Of a stretch of 64,000 bases of DNA, positions 16,334 to 25,219 are shown one piece after another (positions within the stretch are counted from its first letter, which is position 1; each line of letters opens with the position of its first letter). A model generated the notes under the pieces. The model was not told where the DNA came from, searched no databases, and was given only the letters and a program-made list of their open reading frames with translations. The position numbers and the translations under genes are program-made. The stretch is from Paenibacillus oryzae (GTDB lineage Bacteria > Bacillota > Bacilli > Paenibacillales > Paenibacillaceae), in NCBI RefSeq assembly GCF_001675045.1, contig NZ_LYPA01000046.1, forward strand, positions 91,678-155,677, given 5' to 3'.

Positions 16334-17312
16334 ACGCCAGCATATGCCTATTTTTGTAACTATCGCTTTGTTTGCTTTTATGTTTATTGCCGGGTCCTTC
16401 CGGTATACAGGTTTTTTCTCTGCCCAGGTGCTGCTCAATTTGTTCATCGACAATGCGTTTCTTTTAATCGTTGCAATAGGAATGACGTTTGTTATTATTT
16501 CAGGAGGCATTGATCTTTCGGTTGGCTCGGTAATTGCGTTAACAACCATGATTTCATCCACGCTGCTGCAGGACGGCTGGTCTCCGGTGTTTGTCATTCC
16601 GCTGGTTCTGCTGCTGGGACTGCTGTTCGGCGGGGCAATGGGGGCCATTATTCATTATTTCAAAATACAGCCGTTTATCGTTACGCTGGCGGGGATGTTC
16701 CTTGCAAGAGGACTCTGCTATGTCATCAGTACAAATACGATTACGATCAATCACGCCTTTTATACGGCTGTTGCCCAAACAAAGGTAACCTTGCCGGGCG
16801 GCAATTTCGTTTCCATAAGCGTGCTAATCGCGCTGCTTGTGTTTGCCGCAGCCTTTTATATGGCGCATTATACCCGTTTTGGCCGCAATACGTATGCGTT
16901 GGGCGGGAACGAACAATCCTCGGTGCTGATGGGTCTGCCTGTTGCTCGGACAAAAATCGGAGTTTATATGTTTAGCGGATTTTGCTCCGCGCTGGCGGGC
17001 GTTGTGTTTACCTTCTACATGCTGTCCGGCTACGGCCTGCATGCCATCGGGATGGAGCTTGACGCAATAGCCGCGGTTGTCATCGGAGGCACTCTGTTGA
17101 CCGGAGGTTTTGGTTATTTGGCCGGAACGCTGTTTGGGGTGCTGATTCAAGGCGTTATTCAGACAATTATCAGCTTTGAAGGAACGCTAAGCTCGTGGTG
17201 GACGCGCATTGTCATCGGTTTGCTCCTGTTTTTCTTTATTTTATTGCAGAAGCTGTTCAGCAGCAGAGGGCCGCTTCAAAGAAATATTGCGCTTGATGGG
17301 AAGAAGGATTAA
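16326..17312 (+). CDS. yjfF: Galactofuranose-type ABC importer permease YjfF
   Basis: The 328-residue membrane protein follows E. coli YjfF closely: DNAFLLIVAIGMTFVI, GGIDLSVGSVIAL, TLAGMFLARG, GMELDAIAAVVIGGT and the C-terminal GTLSSWWTRI. It forms the second half of the sugar channel with the YtfT-like permease. The start lies inside the end of the preceding gene. The second YtfQ-like gene follows 58 bases later with its own strong ribosome site, consistent with one five-gene operon. Confidence 0.94.
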   Translation: MLKRQHMPIFVTIALFAFMFIAGSFRYTGFFSAQVLLNLFIDNAFLLIVAIGMTFVIISGGIDLSVGSVIALTTMISSTLLQDGWSPVFVIPLVLLLGLLFGGAMGAIIHYFKIQPFIVTLAGMFLARGLCYVISTNTITINHAFYTAVAQTKVTLPGGNFVSISVLIALLVFAAAFYMAHYTRFGRNTYALGGNEQSSVLMGLPVARTKIGVYMFSGFCSALAGVVFTFYMLSGYGLHAIGMELDAIAAVVIGGTLLTGGFGYLAGTLFGVLIQGVIQTIISFEGTLSSWWTRIVIGLLLFFFILLQKLFSSRGPLQRNIALDGKKD

Positions 17313-17370
17313 TCAGGCACGCGTCGAATTCCCTCTTTTATCCATCTGCTGTTTATTGGGGGGAGGCGCT

Positions 17371-18519
17371 ATGAGGAGCATAAAGGAATGCCAAAAGAAA
17401 TTCAAAAATGAAAGCAAAAATAATGAAAGCAAAAAGCAACGCAAAAAGAAATATGAAGGCATAAAGGTAATAGTAAGCAGGAGCGTTTTTTTTGCGATTC
17501 TGATAGTGCTTACCATATCGGGTATCATCGGTTGCGAATCGGCTGAACCAACGGGCTCGCAGCCTGCCTTCGAGAAGGAGCAAACGCTTATTTCGGTGAA
17601 GGAGCAGGCGGAAGTGGAGGATACGCAGCCTATTAAGCATCATATCAGGCTGGGTTTTTCCCAGCTGGGCTCGGAGAGCGATTGGCGGCTCGCCAATACA
17701 AATTCAATACGTGAGGCAGCCAGGGAAGCGGGCATCCAGCTTTTATTTGAAAACGCCGAGCAATCTCAGGAAAAGCAATTTGAAGCCGTGCGTTATTTTA
17801 TAGAGCAAGGCGTTGATGTCATTGCGATTGCGCCGGTGGTGGAAACAGGCTGGGAGGCCATCCTGCAGGAGGTGCAAGAGGCTGGTATTCCCGTACTTAT
17901 TATTGACCGGAAAATGGAGCTGTCGGACCCGTCGTTGTATGTCACCTTTATCGGCTCTGATTTTTACGAGGAAGGCGTTATGGCAGGCCGGTATTTGCTG
18001 GACAAGATGCGGGATCGGCCGGGAGAAATTACGATTGCCGAGCTGCGTGGAACGGAGGGGGCTTCTCCCTCCATTGACCGTGGCGCAGGCTTTCGGGAGG
18101 CGATCCGCGAGCGTGCCGAAATGACCATTCTCGCCAGCGAACCGGCGGATTTTACTCAGGCTCGCGGCAAAGAGGTGATGAAATCCTTTCTGGAGGCTCA
18201 TGGAAGCCGTATTGATGTGTTGTATGCGCATAATGACGATATGGCGCTTGGCGCAATCGAAGCGGTGGAGGAGGTAGGGCTGAAGCCGGGCAAGGACATC
18301 ATCATTATTTCCGTAGACGGCACGCGGCAGGCCTTTGAAATGATGGTGCAGGGCAAAATCAATGCGGTTGTGGAATGCAATCCTATGCTGGGGCCTAATG
18401 TGATGCAGGCGGTCTTGGAGCTGATGGAAGGACGGACGCTGCCGAAGCGCATCATTACGCCGGAGAGAATATATACAGAGGTGACCGCCGAAAGAGAACT
18501 TAACAACCGCATCTATTAG
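17371..18519 (+). CDS. Second YtfQ-like galactofuranose-binding lipoprotein
   Basis: The 382-residue protein is a paralogue of the 12665-13702 product, sharing QLGSESDWRLANTNSIREAA, QSQEKQFEAVRYFI, VLYAHNDDMALGAIEAVEE and VVECNPMLGPNVMQAV. It has an unusual Lys/Asn/Glu-rich cytoplasmic leader of about 35 residues before the signal segment and its lipobox (IIGC). The ATG at 17371 is chosen because GGGGGGAGG lies five to seven bases upstream; the frame is also open back to 17209 but overlaps yjfF. Two binding proteins of different sequence could widen the sugar range of one transporter. The array of repeats begins immediately after the stop. Confidence 0.9.
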   Translation: MRSIKECQKKFKNESKNNESKKQRKKKYEGIKVIVSRSVFFAILIVLTISGIIGCESAEPTGSQPAFEKEQTLISVKEQAEVEDTQPIKHHIRLGFSQLGSESDWRLANTNSIREAAREAGIQLLFENAEQSQEKQFEAVRYFIEQGVDVIAIAPVVETGWEAILQEVQEAGIPVLIIDRKMELSDPSLYVTFIGSDFYEEGVMAGRYLLDKMRDRPGEITIAELRGTEGASPSIDRGAGFREAIRERAEMTILASEPADFTQARGKEVMKSFLEAHGSRIDVLYAHNDDMALGAIEAVEEVGLKPGKDIIIISVDGTRQAFEMMVQGKINAVVECNPMLGPNVMQAVLELMEGRTLPKRIITPERIYTEVTAERELNNRIY

Positions 18520-18524
18520 AGGAG

Positions 18525-19429
18525 GTTCAAAAAGTCCGCTTCCCATTACGGGTCATGACTGGCGTCATGGCCGGCGGCGAATATGGCATTCAGCCGAAAT
18601 CTCCGGTCCTCACGTAGCTTAGACTACGCTCCGGTCCTCGATTTCTAGCTTCATGCCATCTTCTTGGTACTGAAAAGCGAACTTTTTGAACTTTCATTTT
18701 GGTGAGGTTCAAAAAGTCCGCTTCCCATTACAGAAGCATGACTGGCGTCATGGCCGGCGGCGAATATGGCATTCAGCCGAAATCTCCGGTCCTCACGTAG
18801 CTTAGACTACGCTCCGGTCCTCGATTTCTAGCTTCATGCCATCTTCTTGGTACTGAAAAGCGAACTTTTTGAACTTTCATTTTAGAGAGGTTGTTCAAAA
18901 AGTCCGCTTCCCATTACGGGTCATGACTGGCGTCATGGCCGGCGGCGAATATGGCATTCAGCCGAAATCTCCGGTCCTCACGTAGCTTAGACTACGCTCC
19001 GGTCCTCGATTTCTAGCTTCATGCCATCTTCTTGGTACTGAAAAGCGAACTTTTTGAACTTTCATTTTAGAGAGGTTGTTCAAAAAGTCCGCTTCCCATT
19101 ACGGGTCATGACTGGCGTCATCGCCGGCGGCGAATATGGCATTCAGCCGAAATCTCCGGTCCTCACGTAGCTTAGACTACGCTCCGGTCCTCGATTTCTA
19201 GCTTCATCCCATCTTCTTGGTACTGGAAAGCGAACTTTTTGAACTTTCATTTTAGAGAGGTTGTTCAAAAAGTCCGCTTCCCATTACGGGTCATGACTGG
19301 CGTCATGGCCGGCGGCGAATATGGGATTCAACCGAAACTTCCGTTGCTCACTTAGCTCCCACTAAGCTCCGCTACTCAGTTTCTAGTTTCATCCCATCTT
19401 CTTGGTACTGGAAAGCGAACTTTTTGAAC
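18525..19429. repeat. Five tandem MITE-like structured units (element A)
   Basis: Five units of about 167 bp (18525-18691, 18707-18874, 18893-19059, 19078-19244, 19263-19429) are joined by 15-18-bp linkers. Each has imperfect inverted ends (TTCAAAAAGTCCGCTT and AAGCGAACTTTTTGAA) and internal paired arms. Unit 5 differs in its core, yet the differences keep the arms complementary. No ORF is supported; the family resembles a non-autonomous mobile element or a structured RNA. Confidence 0.93.
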
Positions 19430-19444
19430 TTTCATTTAAAGGGG

Positions 19445-19680
19445 GTTCAAAAAGTCTACTTCTCGGAGCATGACTATGAGAGTTTAATAATAAAAACAGG
19501 CGGTAGGCCAGAGTGTGAGATGTTCTGGAGAAGCGAAGCGTTCGCTTGTGCTCCCGGATTTCACCATTTGAAAAGTAGAATCAGGAAATCTGGGAACAAT
19601 TGCGATCGGAAGAACTTCTCACACGGCGGCCCTCTTCGCTGGAATTCTTATTAATATTTCGTCATGGCCGGCGGGGAATA
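19445..19680. mobile_element. Sixth element A copy apparently split by an element B insertion
   Basis: 19445-19475 matches the left end of element A up to CATGACT, and 19660-19680 resumes the A sequence at CGTCATGGCCGGCGG. The DNA between (about 19476-19659) includes a stretch related to the element at 42976-43175 in opposite orientation: GGCCAGAGTGTGA, TTCTGGAGAAG, GTTCGCTTGT, CCCGGATT and AACTTCTCACAC. It ends just before the kinase stop at 19686. Confidence 0.65.
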
Positions 19681-19685
19681 AGGAG

Positions 19686-21920
19686 TTATCCTGTCTTTAG
19701 TGTGACGGTAGCTTTAAACAGATCGCCGTCTGTCTCCAATGCAAGGCGGCCGCCATGCAGCTCGATGATTGATTTTGCAATGGCGAGCCCAAGGCCCGAG
19801 CCTTCTGTGTGGCGTGAGGTATCGCCGCGTTTGAAGCGCTCGAATAATTCCTCGGCATTTTCGCCGATTTCATATTTTGACACATTTTTGAAGGAAATGA
19901 CGACTTCGCGATGCTCCAAAAGCTGCATGGAGATATAGGCGCGCGTACCCTCTAGCGAATACTTCAGCATATTGCCGATCAGGTTGTCGAAGGCGCGCCA
20001 TAGCTTTTGACCGTCGATGTACAGGATCAACGGCTCCTCCGGCAAGCTGATGCGAAATTGAATATCGGAGGCATCCATTATTTCCTTATGCTCTGCTATC
20101 GCTTGCTGCATAAGCTGGACGAGATCAGATTTCTCCGGGAGCAGCTTAACATTGCCGCTAGTCATTTTGGACACCTCAAATAAATCGTCAATCATCGTTT
20201 TTAATCGCTTTGATTTTTGGTTAATAATTTCAATGTAGGCGGCGCGCTCCTCGGCCGTTGCTTCCGTTTCCTTCAGTAATCCGGCGTAAGTGATAATGGA
20301 GGTTAACGGAGTCCGCAAGTCATGGCTGACGTTTGTAATCAGCTCTGTCTTTAGTCTTTCGCTTTTGGCCTGTTCGTTTTGCAGCATGTTGAAGCCTGAT
20401 CTTAAGGCATTCATATTGGCAGCCAGAGATGATAATACCCCGGTTCCCGATTGAAGAAGCTCATTTGGCGTTTGGCCGGCGGCCAGCTCGCTTGAGGCAC
20501 TGGCAATTATGTTGAGACGGCTTAATTGGCGAGTTAACAGGAAAAATAAGGAGCCGCCGATAACGGCTATAATAGGCACGCAAACCAGGAATGCATCATC
20601 GTTAAATTGATAGTATGGGAAAAAAGCCCATGCTGCGAAAAAGCCAAGTCCAATTAAAAGGAAAAACAGAATAACAAGCTGAGCTCCGGCGCTTTTGTAA
20701 ATAAAGGAATCCTGTACCGACTTTATGGCTTTAGCCAAAGCCGTTTTTATACGGAGGAAGCCGCGAACCAATAATGATTGTCTCCATTGACTTCTGAGGC
20801 TGCTCCAGCTTCTTAATTCGTTAATAAGGAATTGCCCTTGAAGAAGAGCCGCTGCTACGGCAAGCATCGCGAATGCAAACGAAATAAGCAGCGTCGCGTT
20901 ATAAAGCAAGGAGAACTCAGCTAGCTCAGAGTAGTAGCTGGCTAAATCGCTCAGCAAACCAATAGCAATCGCCGTCGCTCCAGCTAACAGCACTATTTTT
21001 AAATCCAATGGAAGCTTGTGGTGAAAATCCTTCCATCGGCTGGATTCAGCCCGCACGGATAAAATGCCTTTGTAGCGGGTGAAGCAGCCGGCCATCAGAA
21101 TGATGCTTGCAAGTCCATAAGCGAGCAAAATCCACTGCTCCCACTTGTATTTTATAGCTTCCTTCTGCATGGTGCTTCCCTTTGGCACTGAAATCCAGCC
21201 TTGATAAGGGAGAGGAGAGCTTTCAATTAAGTAGCTGCCCTCCAACGAGTAGTGAGGGGAATTAAAAATGTCTATTGTATAGTCTGTCGTATAGAGTTGA
21301 CTGCCGCCGTACATCGTTTTTTGTGCGTCTATTTCATTTGCAACATTCAAGTTTGTATGGACCATGCCCATGGAAGGGTTTTGCAGGTAATAACGGAACT
21401 GGCTTTTCAAATCATTAAAAAGTGTCCGGTACATCTCACGCTGTCTGTAGTACTCGTCAATGCGTTGCTCCTTTACTTTGCGGATCAGAGGAATAACAAC
21501 TTCGTTATCCTGAAATAAGGCCATCAACGCTTCAAGCTTGTCCTCCTTCTGCGCTTCGTAATATTTCTTCAGCTTATCATCGCTAGCGCCAGCCGCTTGC
21601 TGAATGAGAAATTCATATTCCTCCGAAATCAAGCTCATCTGCTCCGATAGCGGGGATAACTGATTCCGGTAGTTAACAATATCCTGCTCATCCACGGTTA
21701 TGAGGGATTTGGCCTTCTCCTCGGAAATCGAATTAAGCTCGAACAGGTTCAAATAAGAAGCAAATTGCTCAAGCTGCACCTGGAATTTTGACGATTTGAA
21801 ATAATCGGGATACAGGTAACGGCTTCCCTGGTTTAGCGACAGCACCAGTCCGTTCAAAGCAAAGGTGACTACTAAGATGTAGATGATAAAAAGAGTGCTA
21901 TTTTTCCATTTTGTACCCAA
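19686..21920 (-). CDS. Large membrane sensor histidine kinase
   Basis: The 744-residue protein has one N-terminal membrane segment, an extracellular region of about 230 residues rich in charged helices, and then several membrane segments (about 270-460). HisKA follows, with the phospho-acceptor His in NVSHDLRTPLTSI near residue 531, and then an HATPase domain (FDNLIGNMLKYS, GSGLGLAIAKSIIELHGG). It should phosphorylate the response regulator encoded just upstream. The TTG start at 21920 lies 23 bases inside the regulator gene, so translation is coupled. The stimulus is unknown; the SLH protein gene is on the same strand upstream. The mix of several central membrane helices resembles Bacillales kinases that sense envelope or peptide stress, which is only a suggestion. 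Confidence 0.9.
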   Translation of the reverse strand: MGTKWKNSTLFIIYILVVTFALNGLVLSLNQGSRYLYPDYFKSSKFQVQLEQFASYLNLFELNSISEEKAKSLITVDEQDIVNYRNQLSPLSEQMSLISEEYEFLIQQAAGASDDKLKKYYEAQKEDKLEALMALFQDNEVVIPLIRKVKEQRIDEYYRQREMYRTLFNDLKSQFRYYLQNPSMGMVHTNLNVANEIDAQKTMYGGSQLYTTDYTIDIFNSPHYSLEGSYLIESSPLPYQGWISVPKGSTMQKEAIKYKWEQWILLAYGLASIILMAGCFTRYKGILSVRAESSRWKDFHHKLPLDLKIVLLAGATAIAIGLLSDLASYYSELAEFSLLYNATLLISFAFAMLAVAAALLQGQFLINELRSWSSLRSQWRQSLLVRGFLRIKTALAKAIKSVQDSFIYKSAGAQLVILFFLLIGLGFFAAWAFFPYYQFNDDAFLVCVPIIAVIGGSLFFLLTRQLSRLNIIASASSELAAGQTPNELLQSGTGVLSSLAANMNALRSGFNMLQNEQAKSERLKTELITNVSHDLRTPLTSIITYAGLLKETEATAEERAAYIEIINQKSKRLKTMIDDLFEVSKMTSGNVKLLPEKSDLVQLMQQAIAEHKEIMDASDIQFRISLPEEPLILYIDGQKLWRAFDNLIGNMLKYSLEGTRAYISMQLLEHREVVISFKNVSKYEIGENAEELFERFKRGDTSRHTEGSGLGLAIAKSIIELHGGRLALETDGDLFKATVTLKTG

Positions 21921-22590
21921 TGCCCCACACCACCTTCAAATATCTTGGATATTTAGGATCAATCTCGATTTTTTCGCGGATTTTGCGTATATGTACGGCA
22001 ACCGTATTTTCGGCATTAAGTCCCGGCTCCCTCCAGACGCGTTCGTAAATTTCCTGAATCGAAAAGACGCGCCCCGCATTTGTCATCAGCAGCTCTACTA
22101 TTTTGTATTCAATTGGCGTCAGCTTCACCGATTCTCCGTTTACGCTTACCTCCTTGCCCTCCTGATTCAAGACGAGGCCGTGAAGATCAATTCTTTTTTT
22201 GACGCCTTCGTAGGAGCCCAGGTTTACATATCGCCTCAGCAGCGATTTCACTCTGGCAACAAGCTCCATAGGGTTAAACGGCTTCGATACATAGTCGTCC
22301 GCCCCTACGTGGAGGCCCAATATTTTGTCGCTGTCCTCGCTTTTGGCGCTCAAGATGAGAATGGGAAGATTGCGGCTTTCCCGGATTTTGATCGTTGCGG
22401 CAATTCCGTCAAGACGCGGCATCATAATATCCAGAATGATGAGATGCACAGGGCCAGCCTCCAGCAGCTGGAGCGCTTCAAGCCCGTCCTTGGCCTTTAA
22501 AACAGAAATGCCTTCCAGCTTTAAATAAATGTCAATGGCGTCGCGAATTTCCGTATCGTCGTCGACAACCAGCACCACGTGCTGCTCCAT
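21898..22590 (-). CDS. OmpR-family response regulator
   Basis: The 230-residue protein has a receiver domain (acidic pocket VVDDD, phospho-acceptor D54 in LIILDIMMP, K in YVSKPFNP). Its trans_reg_C winged helix has LTPIEYKIVELLMTNAGRV and ends in VWGIGYKME. It is the partner of the kinase that overlaps its 3' end. ATG 22590 has a perfect AAGGAGG site. A promoter-like pair lies about 40 bases upstream. Confidence 0.95.
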   Translation of the reverse strand: MEQHVVLVVDDDTEIRDAIDIYLKLEGISVLKAKDGLEALQLLEAGPVHLIILDIMMPRLDGIAATIKIRESRNLPILILSAKSEDSDKILGLHVGADDYVSKPFNPMELVARVKSLLRRYVNLGSYEGVKKRIDLHGLVLNQEGKEVSVNGESVKLTPIEYKIVELLMTNAGRVFSIQEIYERVWREPGLNAENTVAVHIRKIREKIEIDPKYPRYLKVVWGIGYKMEK

Positions 22591-22626
22591 CTGTATCCTC
22601 CTTATTAACCATCTATTTCCTTACTC

Positions 22627-22654
22627 ATTATAGTTGGAAAATCTTAATATCCAA
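22627..22654 (-). promoter_or_regulatory. SigA-like promoter of the OmpR/kinase operon
   Basis: On the minus strand TTGGAT (22649-22654) is followed after 16 bases by TATAAT (22627-22632), close to a vegetative promoter and 37 bases before the ATG. Confidence 0.5.
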
Positions 22655-22710
22655 TAATCAAATTTATGAAGAACTTCTTATTTTCGGTTTGATACGCCGC
22701 CTCAACAAAA

Positions 22711-22748
22711 TAAACCGTACAGAGCCTAAAGGCTGCGTACGGTTTTTT
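22711..22748. terminator. Terminator of the SLH-domain gene
   Basis: Stem AAACCGTAC (22712-22720) pairs with GTACGGTTT (22736-22744), with an inner AGCC/GGCT. T-rich flanks exist on both sides, stronger on the plus strand (TTTTTT), weaker on the minus strand (TTATTTT). It lies between the SLH gene and the next leftward operon. Confidence 0.6.
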
Positions 22749-22778
22749 GAACGGGTACAAGGAGGTGAGCAATCTCAG

Positions 22779-24152
22779 TTACTTTTTCTCCCGAATGATT
22801 GCATCATTCAACAAAAACGCAGAAAACGAAATAGTATTGTCTGTCAGCAACCCGCCGTTGTTGCTTGTATTAACAAATCCGAGATTGGCAAAAACCTCGT
22901 ATTCTACATTTTTTTTGATCGTTATAGATTTGAACAAAGCGAGATGCGTCCCAAATTTGGGAGAAGGGTCGTAAAATAGATGGCTTTGATCACTAAAGCT
23001 TGTTGCCTTGAATGTAAAATAAATCCTCATATAGCTTTGGCCATCTACAAATACAATCGAAGGCTCTGCCTTAACAATCCCTCCCGTAACTTTAGTTTTA
23101 TTTTTTTTCGCAGCTGTTATGTAGGTTCCAAGCGTGTCATTTAATTGCCGGTCCATATGGTCGGAATTTCGTGGATTAACCGTTTCTTTGATGGGCTTCA
23201 TCCAGTTTTTATCCAGCTTTGTGTAGTCTACATTTATTAAATGGGAAATGTATGTTTCAGCAAGCTCTACCCATTCAACTAAATGATCGGTGTTGTAAAC
23301 GACATAGTCCTGATTGGCATATGACCGCAGATCCGTAAATGCAGCAGGAGTGATATTGGTATGGTAAGACTTGAAGCTATGGTTAAGCTCGTACATTTCA
23401 TTAGGCCACTCTTCCAAAATGTAAGGGAAATCCTTTGCTTTTTTTGGAAGATTAGTTGTGCGGATAGCTCTGCCCCAAGGATCTTTTTTGTTCAGCTTCA
23501 CTTTATCGGCGGCCTTCAGCGCTTTCTGGTCTACGGGCAGCTTTTCCCCTTGCTTCACACGCAAAATCCGGTCGATTACAACTGCGGCTTGAGCGCGTGT
23601 TGTCTTCACTGCGGGTTCAAGCTTGCCATTGCTTGTACCGCTAATCAAGCCTAATGAGATGGCATCGTACATATCGTCCTGAATATTTTTTCTGCTTACA
23701 AGCGCGCGAACGCTTATATGCGCGAGCTGATGCTTGCGAAGCGGCTCCTCCCAATTGGAATAAGGAAACATCTCCTCTTGAAATAAACCTTCCATTTTTG
23801 CCGTATGGACATAAACGTTTTCTTCAAAAGATTCTATTAGCGGCAACTCTAATGCCTTTACCAGCATCGTAAAAAATTGCTTGCGCGTGACGGCGTCATC
23901 CGGCTTAAACCTGTTGGTGGAGGAAGCGTCGATATAACCCTTCTCATAACCCTGCACGATAACGCTCTCCGCCCAATGTCCCTTAATGTCTTTAAAGGGG
24001 GAGGCTTGACTGGAAAAGAGAGAAAATTCTACTGTATTCCCGGGATTGGGAGTTATGCTTTTGGCATAAGCGGCATGGCCCAATAGGGTTGCTATGAGCG
24101 TGGACAATATAGTTACGGACCATATTTTTTTGATTAATCTGGTTTGCTTCAT
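22779..24152 (-). CDS. S-layer-homology (SLH) domain secreted protein
   Basis: The 457-residue product has a cleavable signal peptide (IKKIWSVTILSTLIATLLGHAAYA) and two SLH-type repeats. The first is FKDIKGHWAESVIVQGYEKG with the RFKPDDAVTRKQF signature (about residues 55-105); the second, more divergent, ends TTRAQAAVVIDRIL. SLH domains bind pyruvylated wall polymer, so it is probably attached to the cell surface. The C-terminal 230 residues are not recognised. The ATG at 24152 is chosen over 24194 because the signal peptide starts there and GGAGA lies upstream. It is monocistronic. Confidence 0.85.
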   Translation of the reverse strand: MKQTRLIKKIWSVTILSTLIATLLGHAAYAKSITPNPGNTVEFSLFSSQASPFKDIKGHWAESVIVQGYEKGYIDASSTNRFKPDDAVTRKQFFTMLVKALELPLIESFEENVYVHTAKMEGLFQEEMFPYSNWEEPLRKHQLAHISVRALVSRKNIQDDMYDAISLGLISGTSNGKLEPAVKTTRAQAAVVIDRILRVKQGEKLPVDQKALKAADKVKLNKKDPWGRAIRTTNLPKKAKDFPYILEEWPNEMYELNHSFKSYHTNITPAAFTDLRSYANQDYVVYNTDHLVEWVELAETYISHLINVDYTKLDKNWMKPIKETVNPRNSDHMDRQLNDTLGTYITAAKKNKTKVTGGIVKAEPSIVFVDGQSYMRIYFTFKATSFSDQSHLFYDPSPKFGTHLALFKSITIKKNVEYEVFANLGFVNTSNNGGLLTDNTISFSAFLLNDAIIREKK

Positions 24153-24318
24153 AGTTTCTTTCTCTCCATCCATACAAAGAAATAAGTTAAACATCTAAAT
24201 AATTACATATTTCATTATATAAGTATAGTATTGATTTTTCTATGATTGACGTCACCTAACGTCATCTAATGCCATCCAACAGCAGCTATAATAATGTCCC
24301 ACAATCAGCCTCTGACGT

Positions 24319-24348
24319 CCGTCACTTATCATATGACGGCTTTTTTTT
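24319..24348 (+). terminator. Rightward terminator-like hairpin upstream of the CPBP gene
   Basis: CCGTCA (24319-24324) pairs with TGACGG (24334-24339) and is followed by C and eight T. It lies 46 bases before the CPBP start with no rightward gene upstream, so it could be a leader attenuator or a relic. Confidence 0.5.
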
Positions 24349-24393
24349 GTACATTTATTTGCGTAAATACATGGAGCAGAAGGGGTGTAAACG

Positions 24394-25212
24394 TTGAGGA
24401 GAGGAACAGGCAAGTTGAATAACGAGTTAGGAAGTTTAATGAAAGAAGCAGATCCTGATCAATACAGCATCAGAAAAATAGCGGGGCTCTGGGCGCTAGT
24501 GACATTTCCGGTGGCTTTTTTTCGGTTTGTTCTATTGCCGCTGCTGGTGCCCATCGTTAATATTCATCCGGGCATCCTTTTTTGGCTGCTTATGATTGTT
24601 GGCATGATATGGCAGTTTGTATTATCCGTTATTATTTTGAAAAAGGAGCTGGGAAGCCTGACCTGGGCAGGGCTGAAAAAGAGGCTGTGGCTTCAACACC
24701 CCACCCATCCCAAAACCTTCAAGGTTTATAAAATGGCCTATTCCTTTACCGTTCCGATTATCTTGTACGCCTTTTTCTTCGAAAGCTCAGGGTTGTTTGC
24801 GTTTATGGAAGAAGGGATTAACGAGGTCTTTCCAATGCTGGCTCCGCCGGATTATACTAGGATTGAAAATCTGGCGGTGCCCGAATTCGTCGGGGCCTGG
24901 TATTTGCTTGTCATTGCTTTGATCAGCTGCCTGTTCAATTACTTGTTGGGTGAGGAATTGTTTTTTCGAGGTATATTTCTTCCCAAAATGAGGGGGGCGT
25001 TCGGCAAGTGGGATTGGGCCATGAATGGCGTCTTATTTGCAACATACCACCTTCATAAAATATCGGAGATTCCTCTGTTTCTGATCGGCTCGTTGTTTTA
25101 CGGATTTTTGAATGCCAAATACCGCAGCTTCTGGCCGGCCATCATTGTCCATGGTGTAGAGGCTATTCCATTGCTGCTTGGCGTGACGGCTGTTGTTTTA
25201 GGCTTCCTGTAG
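24394..25212 (+). CDS. CPBP-family intramembrane metalloprotease
   Basis: The 272-residue membrane protein carries the CPBP/Abi signature: GEELFFRG (EExxxR, Glu187-Arg193 region), the later HLHK motif after LFATY, and a final IIVHG. These residues form the zinc site of the Rce1-like intramembrane proteases. About six to eight membrane helices are visible. The start is uncertain: TTG 24394 has GAAGGGG upstream, while ATG 24439 has a closer AGGAAG. It is followed seven bases later by a kinase and response regulator, so the protease may process a component of that signalling path or a peptide it responds to. Confidence 0.85.
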   Translation: MRRGTGKLNNELGSLMKEADPDQYSIRKIAGLWALVTFPVAFFRFVLLPLLVPIVNIHPGILFWLLMIVGMIWQFVLSVIILKKELGSLTWAGLKKRLWLQHPTHPKTFKVYKMAYSFTVPIILYAFFFESSGLFAFMEEGINEVFPMLAPPDYTRIENLAVPEFVGAWYLLVIALISCLFNYLLGEELFFRGIFLPKMRGAFGKWDWAMNGVLFATYHLHKISEIPLFLIGSLFYGFLNAKYRSFWPAIIVHGVEAIPLLLGVTAVVLGFL

Positions 25213-25219
25213 GGCAAGC

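Noticed and set aside
19424..19654. 76-codon ORF across the nested repeat elements
   Set aside because: It spans two non-coding elements, with no ribosome site and no protein-like composition.
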